Source of the DNA: Pseudomonadota bacterium
GTDB taxonomy: Bacteria; Pseudomonadota; Gammaproteobacteria; Burkholderiales; Burkholderiaceae_E
Assembly (NCBI GenBank): GCA_023388075.1
Contig: JAEWGX010000114.1
Span: forward strand, 1-43,047
Direction of reading: 5' to 3'
Length of the DNA: 43,047 nt
Shown: positions 15,356-22,878 of the stretch, one piece after another
Layout: each line of letters begins with the position of its first letter
Position numbering within the stretch: the stretch's first letter is position 1
Notes under the pieces: generated by a model
What the model was told of the DNA's origin: nothing
Seen by the model: the letters and a program-made list of their open reading frames with translations, nothing else
The model's database searches: none
Made by a program: the position numbers and the translations under genes

Positions 15356-16030
15356 ATGAAGCTCTACTACCACCCCGTATCGACCACGAGCCGCCCGATC
15401 ATGCTGCTGGCCGCGGACGAAGGCATCGAGCTGGACTACCGGCTGGTCGACCTGTTCACCGGCGCCCACCTTGCGCCCGACTACGCCTGCATCAATCCAT
15501 GCCAGCAGGTGCCGCTGCTCGAGGATGGCGAGTTCCGGCTCAGCGAGAGCTCGGCCATCCTGAAGTACCTGGCCGAGAAGGCAGGCTCGGCCGCCTACCC
15601 GACTGACTTGCGGCAACGGGCTCGGGTGAACGAGATGATGGACTGGTTCAACACCGGCCTGCTTCGCGAGCTGGGCTACGGGTCAGTCTACCCGCAGACA
15701 TTGCCGCACCACAAGCGAGGGGATGCGGCCGTGCAGGCGGCTCATCTTGCCTGGAGCGGCGAGAGGGCGCGCCGGTGGCTCTCGATCCTGGATCGCGACC
15801 TGATCGGCACCCGGACGTTCCTGTGCGGCACCCGGCTCACGATCGCCGACTACCTGGGTGCCTGCATCGTCACCCTCGGCGATGTCACCCGCCTCGACTA
15901 CTCGCCATGGAAGAACGTGTCGCGCTGGATCGCGACGATGAAGGCGCGGCCGAGCTGGGACGAGGTCAACGAAGGCTTCTACACGGGGTTCGTCCAGCCG
16001 TGCCGCGAGATGGCCTTCGTCGGGGTGTAG
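15356..16030 (+). CDS. Glutathione S-transferase family protein
   Basis: A 224-residue GST. The N-terminal thioredoxin-like domain reads MKLYYHPVSTTSRPIMLLAA, with Ser or Thr near residues 10-13 as the probable glutathione-activating residue. INPCQQVPLLEDGEFRLSES follows, with the cis-Pro and the ES motif that binds the gamma-glutamyl group. The C-terminal helical domain has LTIADYLGACIVTLGDV, the conserved capping motif with Asp. The type resembles theta/beta-like bacterial GSTs. CCAGGAG precedes the ATG. Being in line with the cupin gene and divergent from LysR suggests a role in handling an electrophile or aromatic compound (inference). Confidence 0.88.
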   Translation: MKLYYHPVSTTSRPIMLLAADEGIELDYRLVDLFTGAHLAPDYACINPCQQVPLLEDGEFRLSESSAILKYLAEKAGSAAYPTDLRQRARVNEMMDWFNTGLLRELGYGSVYPQTLPHHKRGDAAVQAAHLAWSGERARRWLSILDRDLIGTRTFLCGTRLTIADYLGACIVTLGDVTRLDYSPWKNVSRWIATMKARPSWDEVNEGFYTGFVQPCREMAFVGV

Positions 16031-16120
16031 TCGCGACGCGGGCTCGCAGGGTTGCCGACCGGAGGCACGGCACGGCACGCAGGCGGCCGTGCCGACCGGC
16101 CGGCCTAGGGCAACGCGGAT

Positions 16121-16146
16121 GGGGGGGGCGCGTCCCGACTTACAAT
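16121..16146 (+). promoter_or_regulatory. Candidate leaderless promoter of the helicase gene, with a G8 tract
   Basis: TACAAT (16141-16146) ends 6 bp before the helicase ATG, so transcription would start at or next to the A of the start codon. No Shine-Dalgarno is visible. A run of eight G (16121-16128) occupies the place where a -35 box would lie. The rest of the gap back to 16031 holds two TGCCGACCGG copies (16053-16062, 16090-16099) and a GGCACGGC/GCCGTGCC inverted pair. Confidence 0.42.
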
Positions 16147-16152
16147 CCTGCC

Positions 16153-18567
16153 ATGCCCGATCTCCTCGCTCACCTCAATCCGCAGCAGCTCGCGGCGGTC
16201 ACGCTTCCTGCCGAACATGCGCTGATCCTCGCCGGGGCGGGCAGCGGCAAGACCCGCGTACTGACCACGCGCCTTGCGTGGCTCGTCTCCACCGGCCAGG
16301 CGAGCCCGGCCGCGATGCTCGCGGTGACCTTCACCAACAAGGCCGCTCGGGAGATGGTGGCCCGCATCTCGGCGATGCTGCCGATCAACCCCCGCGGCAT
16401 GTGGATCGGCACCTTCCACGGCCTGTGCAACCGGCTGCTGCGCACCCACCATCGCGACGCGGGGCTGCCGCCCTCGTTCCAGATCCTCGACAGCCAGGAT
16501 CAGCTCGCCGCGATCAAGCGCGTGCTGCGCGGGCTGAATGCGGACGACCAGAAGTTCCCGCCGCGCAATGTCCAGTACTTCATCAACGGCGAGAAGGAGG
16601 AAGGTCGGCGGCCGGATGCGGTGGAGATCGTCGACGACCACACCGCCCGGATGACGGATTTCTACCGCGCCTATGAAGCGCAGTGCCAGCTCGAGGGCGT
16701 GGTTGACTTCGCGGAGCTGCTGCTGCGCTCGATCGAGCTGCTGGAGCGCAACCAGCCACTGCGCGAGCACTACCAGGCGCGCTTCCGGCACATCCTCGTG
16801 GACGAGTTCCAGGACACCAACGACCTCCAGTACCGCTGGCTGCGGCTGCTGGCCGGTCCGCAGACCTGCCTTTTCGCGGTCGGCGACGACGACCAGTCGA
16901 TCTACGCGTTTCGCGGCGCCAACGTCGGGAACATGGCTTCCTTCGAGCGCGAGTACGCCCGCCAGAACCTCATCAAGCTGGAGCAGAACTACCGGTCGCA
17001 TGCCCATATCCTCAACGCCGCCAACCACCTGATCCGGCAGAACCAGCGGCGGCTGGGCAAGGAGCTCTGGACCGATGCCGGAGAAGGCGAGCCGGTGCGG
17101 GTGTACGAGGCGGTCACCGACAGCGAGGAGGCGCAGTGGGTGCTGGAGGAGATCCGCAGCCTCGTGGCGCAGGGCGGGATGCGATCCGAGATCGCGGTGC
17201 TCTACCGCTCCAACGCGCAGTCGCGCGTCGTCGAGCACGCGCTCTTTTCCGCGGGCGTGCCCTATCGCGTCTACGGCGGCCTCCGGTTCTTCGAGCGCGC
17301 CGAGGTCAAGCACGCGCTTGCCTACCTGCGCCTGCTCGAGAATCCGGACGACGACACCGCGTTCCTGAGGGTGGTCAACCTGCCCACGCGCGGCATCGGC
17401 GCGCGCACGCTGGAGCTGCTGCAGGACCAGGCCCGGGCGCAGGGCGCGAGCCTCTATCGGGCCGTCGCGATGGTGCAGGGAGGCGCCAGCGCCAAGCTGG
17501 CCCAGTTCACCCTGCTGATGGAGCGGCTGCGCGCCCGGGTCGAGCGGCTGCCGCTGCCCGAGGCGGTGGACCAGGTCGTGGAAGCCAGCGGCCTGGTCGC
17601 CCACTACAAGAACGAGCGGGAAGGCCAGGAGCGCATCGAGAACCTGCGCGAGCTGGTCAACGCCGCTGCCACCTATCTCGCCGAGAATGGCATCGGCCAG
17701 GACGTGCCGGCGAGCCTCGGTCTCGCGCGCGCGGCCGATTCCGTGGCGCCCACGGGCGAGCAGGTCGCCGGGGATGTGCCGGACGCGGCGATGTTCGGGG
17801 CCTCCGTCGTGATCGAGGACGTCGCCGGTGCGCCCGTCGCCCCGGGCGCGGACGGCCCGGCCATGTCGCCGCTCGCCGGCTTCCTTGCGCACGCCTCGCT
17901 GGAGTCGGGAGAAACCCAGGCCGGCGAGGGCACGGACGCGGTGCAGATGATGACGGTACACGCGGCCAAGGGCCTGGAGTTCGACGTCGTGTTCGTGACC
18001 GGGCTGGAAGAGGGCCTGTTCCCGCACGAGAACTCGGCGCTGGACGTGGACGGGCTCGAGGAAGAGCGCCGGCTCATGTACGTTGCGATCACCCGCGCGC
18101 GGCGACGGCTCTACCTGTCGTACTCGCAGACCCGCCTGCTGCACGGCCAGACCCGCTACGGGATGCCGTCGCGGTTCGTCGGGGAGCTGCCGCCGGAAGA
18201 CCTGAAGTGGCTGACCGTGCCGGCGCCCCGGGGCGCCGGTGGCGGCGGCGCGTGGAGCCACGGCGAGCGGGGTGGCTTCGGACGCGGCGGCTTCGGACGC
18301 GGCGGCTATCCGTCGCGGTCCGCACCGGCGGAGCAGTACGCCGGCACCGGCGCCTGGCGCGAGGCGACGCTGCCGGCAACCCGTGCCCCGGCGCGGGACG
18401 CGCGCTTTCGCATCGGGCAGGGCGTGGCCCATGCGCGCTTCGGCGAAGGCGTGGTCACCGGTATCGAAGGATCCGGCGAGGACGCCCGGATCCAGGTGAA
18501 GTTCGCCGATCACGGCTCCAAGTGGCTCGCCCTCGCCGTCGCCAAGCTCGAGCCGGTGCAGGCGTGA
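16153..18567 (+). CDS. uvrD: UvrD/PcrA-type superfamily I DNA helicase
   Basis: An 804-residue 3'-5' helicase with all SF1A motifs: Walker A AGAGSGKT (27-34), Ia FTNKAAREM, II DEFQDTND (217 on), III GDDDQSIYAFRGAN, IV QNYRSH, V MTVHAAKGLEFDVVFVTG and VI RRLMYVAITRARR. The C-terminal RIGQGVAHARFGEGVVTGIE (from about 753) is the Tudor-like domain of UvrD/PcrA that contacts RNA polymerase, which separates it from Rep. It serves in nucleotide-excision and mismatch repair. Oddities: length is above the usual 720-750 because of an Ala/Pro-rich insert at about 517-592 and a Gly/Arg-rich linker (about 695-720) with a repeated GFGRG. ATG 16153 begins the conserved LNPQQLAAV region. Confidence 0.93.
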   Translation: MPDLLAHLNPQQLAAVTLPAEHALILAGAGSGKTRVLTTRLAWLVSTGQASPAAMLAVTFTNKAAREMVARISAMLPINPRGMWIGTFHGLCNRLLRTHHRDAGLPPSFQILDSQDQLAAIKRVLRGLNADDQKFPPRNVQYFINGEKEEGRRPDAVEIVDDHTARMTDFYRAYEAQCQLEGVVDFAELLLRSIELLERNQPLREHYQARFRHILVDEFQDTNDLQYRWLRLLAGPQTCLFAVGDDDQSIYAFRGANVGNMASFEREYARQNLIKLEQNYRSHAHILNAANHLIRQNQRRLGKELWTDAGEGEPVRVYEAVTDSEEAQWVLEEIRSLVAQGGMRSEIAVLYRSNAQSRVVEHALFSAGVPYRVYGGLRFFERAEVKHALAYLRLLENPDDDTAFLRVVNLPTRGIGARTLELLQDQARAQGASLYRAVAMVQGGASAKLAQFTLLMERLRARVERLPLPEAVDQVVEASGLVAHYKNEREGQERIENLRELVNAAATYLAENGIGQDVPASLGLARAADSVAPTGEQVAGDVPDAAMFGASVVIEDVAGAPVAPGADGPAMSPLAGFLAHASLESGETQAGEGTDAVQMMTVHAAKGLEFDVVFVTGLEEGLFPHENSALDVDGLEEERRLMYVAITRARRRLYLSYSQTRLLHGQTRYGMPSRFVGELPPEDLKWLTVPAPRGAGGGGAWSHGERGGFGRGGFGRGGYPSRSAPAEQYAGTGAWREATLPATRAPARDARFRIGQGVAHARFGEGVVTGIEGSGEDARIQVKFADHGSKWLALAVAKLEPVQA
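18274..18303 (+). repeat. Perfect 15-bp tandem repeat (two copies) inside uvrD
   Basis: GGCTTCGGACGCGGC occurs twice head to tail (18274-18288 and 18289-18303) and encodes GFGRG twice (residues 708-717), followed by GGY. The unit is a multiple of three, so gain or loss of a copy would keep the frame. Confidence 0.95.
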
Positions 18568-18645
18568 GCGCCGCTCGGCGGGTGCGCGGCGAATCCACCG
18601 AGGGTTGATGATCGTCCCCGCAGGCGCGGCGGTGCCGGCTGCGGG

Positions 18646-19449
18646 TCAGCCCTCCGGATCGGCTTCGATCGGGTCCACCGTGTCGCGGTAGGTAGGCCAG
18701 AAGGAACAGTAGAGCGCGGCCAGGAGCAGCACGAACGTCGGCGCCAGCACCAGCGCGCCGAAGCCGTCCGGCACGAGCGCGAGCAGCACCTGCATCAGCA
18801 CCGAAAGGCCGATCGCGACGGCGAACCAGCCGGCGAAGTACATGACGAAGGCCGCCTTGTTCCGCCATACCGCGATCGCACTGAAGACGAGCGCCTTGAT
18901 GGCGGTGACCCGGTGCAGGCCGGCAAAGAGCGGCGCGTACCAGAGGGCCACCTGAAGCGGCGCGTACAGCACCAGGAAGACGATCGCCGCATAGACGGCG
19001 CTGGTGGGCGGCGTCACCACGGGCGTGGGCGTCGCCGGCGGCGGCACTTCGCCGCCCTCGGTGGTGAGCAGGCGCATCCACTCGCCGTCGTCGATCGCCG
19101 CGGTGATCAGCAGCGCGACCGCGGTGGCCATCGCATTGATCGCCCCCAGCGTGAGCAGCGACCTGGCCACAGGCCCGCCCGGAGGACGCAGCCCGACGAA
19201 CAGGGTCCACGGCGACGGCGGCTTGCCACCCTGGACGAAACGGATCACCTGGAGGTAGCCGAAGGACAAGGCGGGTGACAGCACCAGAGGCAGGAAAGAG
19301 CCCAGCACCGGCACCGCGGACACCACCAGCAGCGTGAACAGCATCAGGATCCCGGTCGCGACCAGCGGCATCGGCGAGGCGGCCAGGATGGTGAAACCTT
19401 CGGTGACCCAACGCCAACCAGTCAGCGCGGGGACGCGTCGTACCTGCAT
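18646..19449 (-). CDS. BPSS1780-family multi-pass membrane protein
   Basis: A 267-residue protein with about six hydrophobic segments. Its N-terminus, MQVRRVPALTGWRWVTEGFTI, is the recognisable opening of the betaproteobacterial BPSS1780 family (uncharacterised integral membrane protein). A Pro/Thr-rich loop (VPPPATPTPVVTPPTS) sits in the middle, and the protein ends in an acidic tail after CSFWPTYRDTV. The ATG at 19449 shares its A with the thrB stop (TGATG), a strong coupling signal. An upstream in-frame ATG (19503) lies inside thrB and lacks conservation. No function is known; the thrB link is positional. Confidence 0.85.
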   Translation of the reverse strand: MQVRRVPALTGWRWVTEGFTILAASPMPLVATGILMLFTLLVVSAVPVLGSFLPLVLSPALSFGYLQVIRFVQGGKPPSPWTLFVGLRPPGGPVARSLLTLGAINAMATAVALLITAAIDDGEWMRLLTTEGGEVPPPATPTPVVTPPTSAVYAAIVFLVLYAPLQVALWYAPLFAGLHRVTAIKALVFSAIAVWRNKAAFVMYFAGWFAVAIGLSVLMQVLLALVPDGFGALVLAPTFVLLLAALYCSFWPTYRDTVDPIEADPEG

Positions 19450-20402
19450 CAGGAGAGTTCCGTATTCCCGGTACGGCGGGCGTGAAGGATCCGCTCGAAC
19501 CACCGCGGATCCTTGGGGCTCAGCACCTCGGCATCACGTGGCAGGTAGTGATCATACAGCCGGGAGAGCCAGAACCGCAGCGCGGCCGCGCGCAGCATCA
19601 TCGGCCACGCCGCCCGCTCGTGCGGCGCGAGCGGCCGGATCGACTGGTAGCCCGAGAGAAGCGCGGCGGTCCGGGCCGCATCGAGCTCACCGTCGGTCTC
19701 GTGAACGCACCAGTCGTTGCAGGTGACCGCCAGATCGAACACCCACTTGTCCTCGCATGCGAAGTAGAAATCGATCACCCCGGGCCCCGCGACCGGGTCG
19801 AACAGGACGTTGTCCCGGAAGCAATCGGCATGCACAGGGGAGTGGGGAAGCCGGGCCCAGGCGTCGCCCCCTGCGTAGGCCTGCTGGGCCGTGATCTCGT
19901 CGCGGATCACATCTGCCTGCCCGGGAGAGATCTCCTTCTCGATCGCGCTGAACGCGGTGGGCCACCAGGCGAGGCCGCGGCTGTTGGCCGGAGCCGGCCC
20001 GAAGTCCTGCGCGGCGAGATGCATGCGCGCGAGCAGGCGGCCGACGATCTCGCAATGGGACGGGTCGGGATGATCCACCTGCGTGCCGGGCAGCCGGGTC
20101 ACCAGCGTGGCGGGCTTGCCGTTCAGGATGCTCCACAGCTGGCCGGAGCGGTCCGTCACCGGCTCGGGGCACGGGATCGCGCGCTGCGCCAGGTGCTTCA
20201 TCAGCCGGACGTAGAAGGGCACTTCCTCGCGGGGTATGCGCTCGATCAGCGTGAGCACCCACCGGCCGCCCTCGGTATCGACGAAGTAGTTGGTGTTCTC
20301 GATCCCCTGGGCGATGCCGCGAGCGACGAGCAGGCGCCCGACGTCGTAGCGTTCGAGCCAGGTCTCGAGCTGGGCTTCCGAGACGGGTGTGAATACGGCC
20401 AT
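19449..20402 (-). CDS. thrB: Homoserine kinase, type II (ThrB, APH-like fold)
   Basis: A 317-residue kinase of the aminoglycoside-phosphotransferase fold rather than the GHMP type of E. coli ThrB. Seen are MAVFTPVSEAQLETWLERYD, IAQGIENTNYFVDT, LPHSPVHADCFRDNVLFD (catalytic HxD...N, about residues 190-205) and GVIDFYFACEDKWVFDLAV with the metal-binding Asp. It phosphorylates homoserine for threonine synthesis. ATG 20402 begins the conserved region; the frame stays open upstream for about 380 bp but into the divergent gene. A TAGAAT box lies about 60 bp upstream. It overlaps the BPSS1780 gene by one base. Confidence 0.95.
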   Translation of the reverse strand: MAVFTPVSEAQLETWLERYDVGRLLVARGIAQGIENTNYFVDTEGGRWVLTLIERIPREEVPFYVRLMKHLAQRAIPCPEPVTDRSGQLWSILNGKPATLVTRLPGTQVDHPDPSHCEIVGRLLARMHLAAQDFGPAPANSRGLAWWPTAFSAIEKEISPGQADVIRDEITAQQAYAGGDAWARLPHSPVHADCFRDNVLFDPVAGPGVIDFYFACEDKWVFDLAVTCNDWCVHETDGELDAARTAALLSGYQSIRPLAPHERAAWPMMLRAAALRFWLSRLYDHYLPRDAEVLSPKDPRWFERILHARRTGNTELS

Positions 20403-20460
20403 TCGAAGAGGTCGGATCGGACTGGGCCCGGACCATGTCCCGGGATGGCGAGGCGCCGCC

Positions 20461-20466
20461 ATTCTA
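20461..20466 (-). promoter_or_regulatory. Candidate -10 box for thrB
   Basis: TAGAAT on the minus strand, in a GC-rich 151-bp divergent gap. No good -35 is seen. Two GGTCGAC copies upstream of it (20474-20480 and 20507-20513) start 33 bp apart, about three helical turns, and lie between thrB and the lipoprotein gene. Confidence 0.35.
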
Positions 20467-20553
20467 CTGCCTCGGTCGACGCGCCCTGGGCACGGCCATT
20501 GCGGCCGGTCGACCGAATATCGACAGTCGTCGCGGTCTGCGCGGGAGTCCGAC

Positions 20554-21135
20554 ATGAAACACGAAGGTGGTTCGCACGATTCGCTGCCGGCGGTAGCCGG
20601 TCGGCCCGTGGCAGCCGGCGCGATCCGGCGCGGGCATGCGCTCCGGCATGCGGCGGTTTCGGTCTGCATCGTGGCGGGCTGCCTCGCCGGCTGCGCATCG
20701 ACGCCGCCTCCGGCAGGCGAGATCGCCACCGCGCGCGCCGCGCTCGATTCGGCCCGGCGAGAAGGCGCGGCCCAGCACGCGGCCACGGCGTTGGGCGATG
20801 CCGAGGACCGGCTCGCGCGCGCCGAGCGGGCCGGCGCGGCCCGGGACTACGCGATCGCGCGCCGGCTTGCGGAGGAAGCGCGGATCACCGCGGAGGTCGC
20901 GGCGGAGGCGTCACGACTTGCCAAGGTACGCACCGCTCGCGACGCACTGGAGCGGTCGGGCGCGGTGACTCCCGCGCCGGGCGCGACCGCGGCCCCGGTC
21001 ACGTCCTCGACTGTCGTGCCGGTCTCTCCGCCGCCCTCGGTCCCGAGCCCGCCGCCCGTCATGGCTCCCGGCGGCGCGCCGTCCTCAGCCCCGGTGACCG
21101 GCCCGGCGCCGGCCGTCGTTCCGCCGACACGATAG
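20554..21135 (+). CDS. DUF4398 domain lipoprotein
   Basis: A 193-residue predicted lipoprotein. After a long N-region of about 35 residues comes a hydrophobic stretch and the lipobox CLAGC (about residue 50), then CASTPPPAGEIATARAALDS. The rest is an Ala/Arg/Glu-rich helical segment (DAEDRLARAERAGAARDYA, ARRLAEEARITAEVAAEAS) typical of DUF4398, and a Pro/Val/Ala-rich tail likely to be a flexible periplasmic linker. No enzyme motif is seen. The start ATG has GGGAG upstream; later starts would shorten the long signal region. It is 11 bp upstream of an OmpA-domain lipoprotein that has the same kind of N-terminal half, so the two probably act together at the envelope. Confidence 0.82.
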   Translation: MKHEGGSHDSLPAVAGRPVAAGAIRRGHALRHAAVSVCIVAGCLAGCASTPPPAGEIATARAALDSARREGAAQHAATALGDAEDRLARAERAGAARDYAIARRLAEEARITAEVAAEASRLAKVRTARDALERSGAVTPAPGATAAPVTSSTVVPVSPPPSVPSPPPVMAPGGAPSSAPVTGPAPAVVPPTR

Positions 21136-21146
21136 GAACTGGAATC

Positions 21147-22073
21147 ATGGAAGCCATCCCGACACCGGCTGTACCCAGGATCGGCGTCGTCCGCCGCGGC
21201 GCTCCGGCGGCAGCGCTTTGCGCGCTGCTGCTTGCCGCCGGCTGCGCGTCCACGCCGCTCACTCCGAATCCCCGGTTGACCGCCGCGGAAGGGGCCCTGC
21301 AGCAGGCCCGCGCCGATCCGGCCAACGCCGAGCTGGCGGCGGTCGAGCTCGATCGCGCCGAGCGCGCGCTGCAGCGGGCGCGGACTGCCTGGCGCGGTGG
21401 CGAGGCGCCGGAGGACGTGAGCCATCTCGCCTACGTGGCCGAGCAACAGGCGGTGCTCGCATCGACAGTGGGCCAGCGCAAGCGCATCGAGCGCGACATC
21501 GAGCGCCTCGATCGCGAGCGCGAAGCGCGCGACCGCCAGAGCCAGGCCGCGGCCGCCGAAGCGCGCGCGTCTGCTGCCCAGCGGCAGGCCGCGGACCTCG
21601 CCGAGCGCAACCGGGCACTGGAGGCGTCGGTCACGCGCGAGCGCGAGCGTGCCGAGCAGCTCTCCGCGCGCCTGCGCCAGATGCAGGCGAGCGAGACCGA
21701 TCGCGGCCTCGTGCTCACCTTCCAGGACGTGCTGTTCGACGTGGGGCAGGCCACGCTGCGCGGCCCGGCCTTCGCGCGCATCGACCAGCTCGCGGCCGTG
21801 CTGCGGGACTACCCCGAGCGCAACGTCCTGGTCGAGGGCTTCACCGATACCACGGGCAGCGCGCAGACCAACCAGCGCCTGTCGGAGCAGCGTGCGCTCG
21901 CGGTGAAGGATGCACTGGTCTCGCGCGGCATTGCCGCGAACCGGATCGCCACCCGCGGCCATGCGGACCGCTATCCGGTGGCGAGCAACGCCGGGGAGGA
22001 AGGTCGCCGGCAGAATCGCCGCGTGGAGGTGATTCTCTCGAACGAGAAGGGCATCCTGCCGCATCGAAGCTGA
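21147..22073 (+). CDS. DUF4398/OmpA-domain lipoprotein
   Basis: A 308-residue lipoprotein. Signal and lipobox LLLAAGC (Cys at about 34) are followed by a DUF4398-like helical region (LTAAEGALQQARADPANAE, LDRAERALQRARTAW). A coiled coil of Glu/Arg/Ala heptads (about 110-190) follows, then an OmpA/MotB C-terminal domain from about 195 (DVLFDVGQATLRGPAFARI). The peptidoglycan-binding motifs VEGFTDTTGSAQTNQRLSEQ and GRRQNRRVEVIL keep the conserved Asp and Arg. It should tether the outer membrane to peptidoglycan, like Pal. Expected to be co-transcribed with the lipoprotein 11 bp upstream. The functional partner is unknown. Confidence 0.88.
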   Translation: MEAIPTPAVPRIGVVRRGAPAAALCALLLAAGCASTPLTPNPRLTAAEGALQQARADPANAELAAVELDRAERALQRARTAWRGGEAPEDVSHLAYVAEQQAVLASTVGQRKRIERDIERLDREREARDRQSQAAAAEARASAAQRQAADLAERNRALEASVTRERERAEQLSARLRQMQASETDRGLVLTFQDVLFDVGQATLRGPAFARIDQLAAVLRDYPERNVLVEGFTDTTGSAQTNQRLSEQRALAVKDALVSRGIAANRIATRGHADRYPVASNAGEEGRRQNRRVEVILSNEKGILPHRS

Positions 22074-22143
22074 ACGCCGGCTGGACGCCCTTCCGGTTCG
22101 CGACGATGCGCAGGCGCCGCCAGCCGGCCGCGCGCGCCGGCTT

Positions 22144-22878
22144 CTAGAGATTCAGGTTGAGCTCGCGCTCTTCGGTGGTCGCGTAGAAGCCGCGGTGCTG
22201 GTAGAAGTCGAAGACGGCTTCCACCACCGCATCGGGCTCGTCGATCAGACGAATGAGGTCGAGGTCGCTCGGCGCGATGGTGCCCTGTGCCGCCTGCACG
22301 TCGCGCATCCAGTCGAGCAGGCCCTTCCAGTAGGACGTGCCCATGAGGATCACGGGGATGGTGCGTCCGACGCGCGTCTGGATCAGGGTGAGCACCTCGA
22401 GCAGCTCGTCCAGCGTGCCCCAGCCCCCCGGCATCGCGACGAACGCTGTCGCGTACTTCGCGAACGCGACCTTGCGTGCGAAGAAATGGCGGAAGGTGAG
22501 GGAGACGTCCTGGTAGGGGTTGTTGTGCTGCTCGTGCGGCAGCTGCATGTTGAGGCCCACCGAGGCCGACTTGCCGCCGAACGCGCCCTTGTTCGCGGCT
22601 TCCATGATGCCGGGGCCGCCGCCGGAGATCACCGCGAAGCCCGCATCCGAGAGCTTGCGGGACAGCTTCACCGTCTCCTCGTACCAGAACTCGCCCGGCT
22701 TGATGCGGGCGCTGCCGAACACCGAGACCGCCGGCCGGATGTCGGCGAGCGCCTCGGTCGCCTCGATGAACTCTGAGATAATCCCGAGCACATGCCAGGA
22801 CTCCCGCGCCTTGATCGCAGTCGATCGGTCCGGCGATGCGATGGCCCGCAGCTGCGGCACCTTGAGCTTGTCCACCAT
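22144..22878 (-). CDS. LOG-family nucleotide 5'-monophosphate phosphoribohydrolase (TIGR00730)
   Basis: A 244-residue protein with the LOG signatures SGGGPGIMEAANKGAFGGKS and MPGGWGTLDELLEVLTLIQT (the PGGxGTxxE nucleotide-binding motif with catalytic Glu). This family, wrongly labelled lysine decarboxylase in older annotation, cleaves nucleoside monophosphates such as cytokinin ribotides to base and ribose phosphate. The role in bacteria without plant contact is probably nucleotide salvage. The N-terminal 35 residues (KVPQLRAIASPD, ESWHVLGIISEFIEATE) fit the long proteobacterial subgroup. The ATG at 22878 directly abuts the divergent polA ATG; no better internal start precedes the conserved RESW region. 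Confidence 0.88.
   Translation of the reverse strand: MVDKLKVPQLRAIASPDRSTAIKARESWHVLGIISEFIEATEALADIRPAVSVFGSARIKPGEFWYEETVKLSRKLSDAGFAVISGGGPGIMEAANKGAFGGKSASVGLNMQLPHEQHNNPYQDVSLTFRHFFARKVAFAKYATAFVAMPGGWGTLDELLEVLTLIQTRVGRTIPVILMGTSYWKGLLDWMRDVQAAQGTIAPSDLDLIRLIDEPDAVVEAVFDFYQHRGFYATTEERELNLNL

Noticed and set aside
16053..16099. TGCCGACCGG direct repeats and an inverted GGCACGGC pair before uvrD as an attachment site or REP element
   Set aside because: Short, GC-rich and seen only once in the window; chance is likely.
16105..18513. An 802-codon minus-strand open frame opposite uvrD
   Set aside because: Low-complexity Arg/Gly/Leu composition and complete overlap with a helicase having every SF1 motif.
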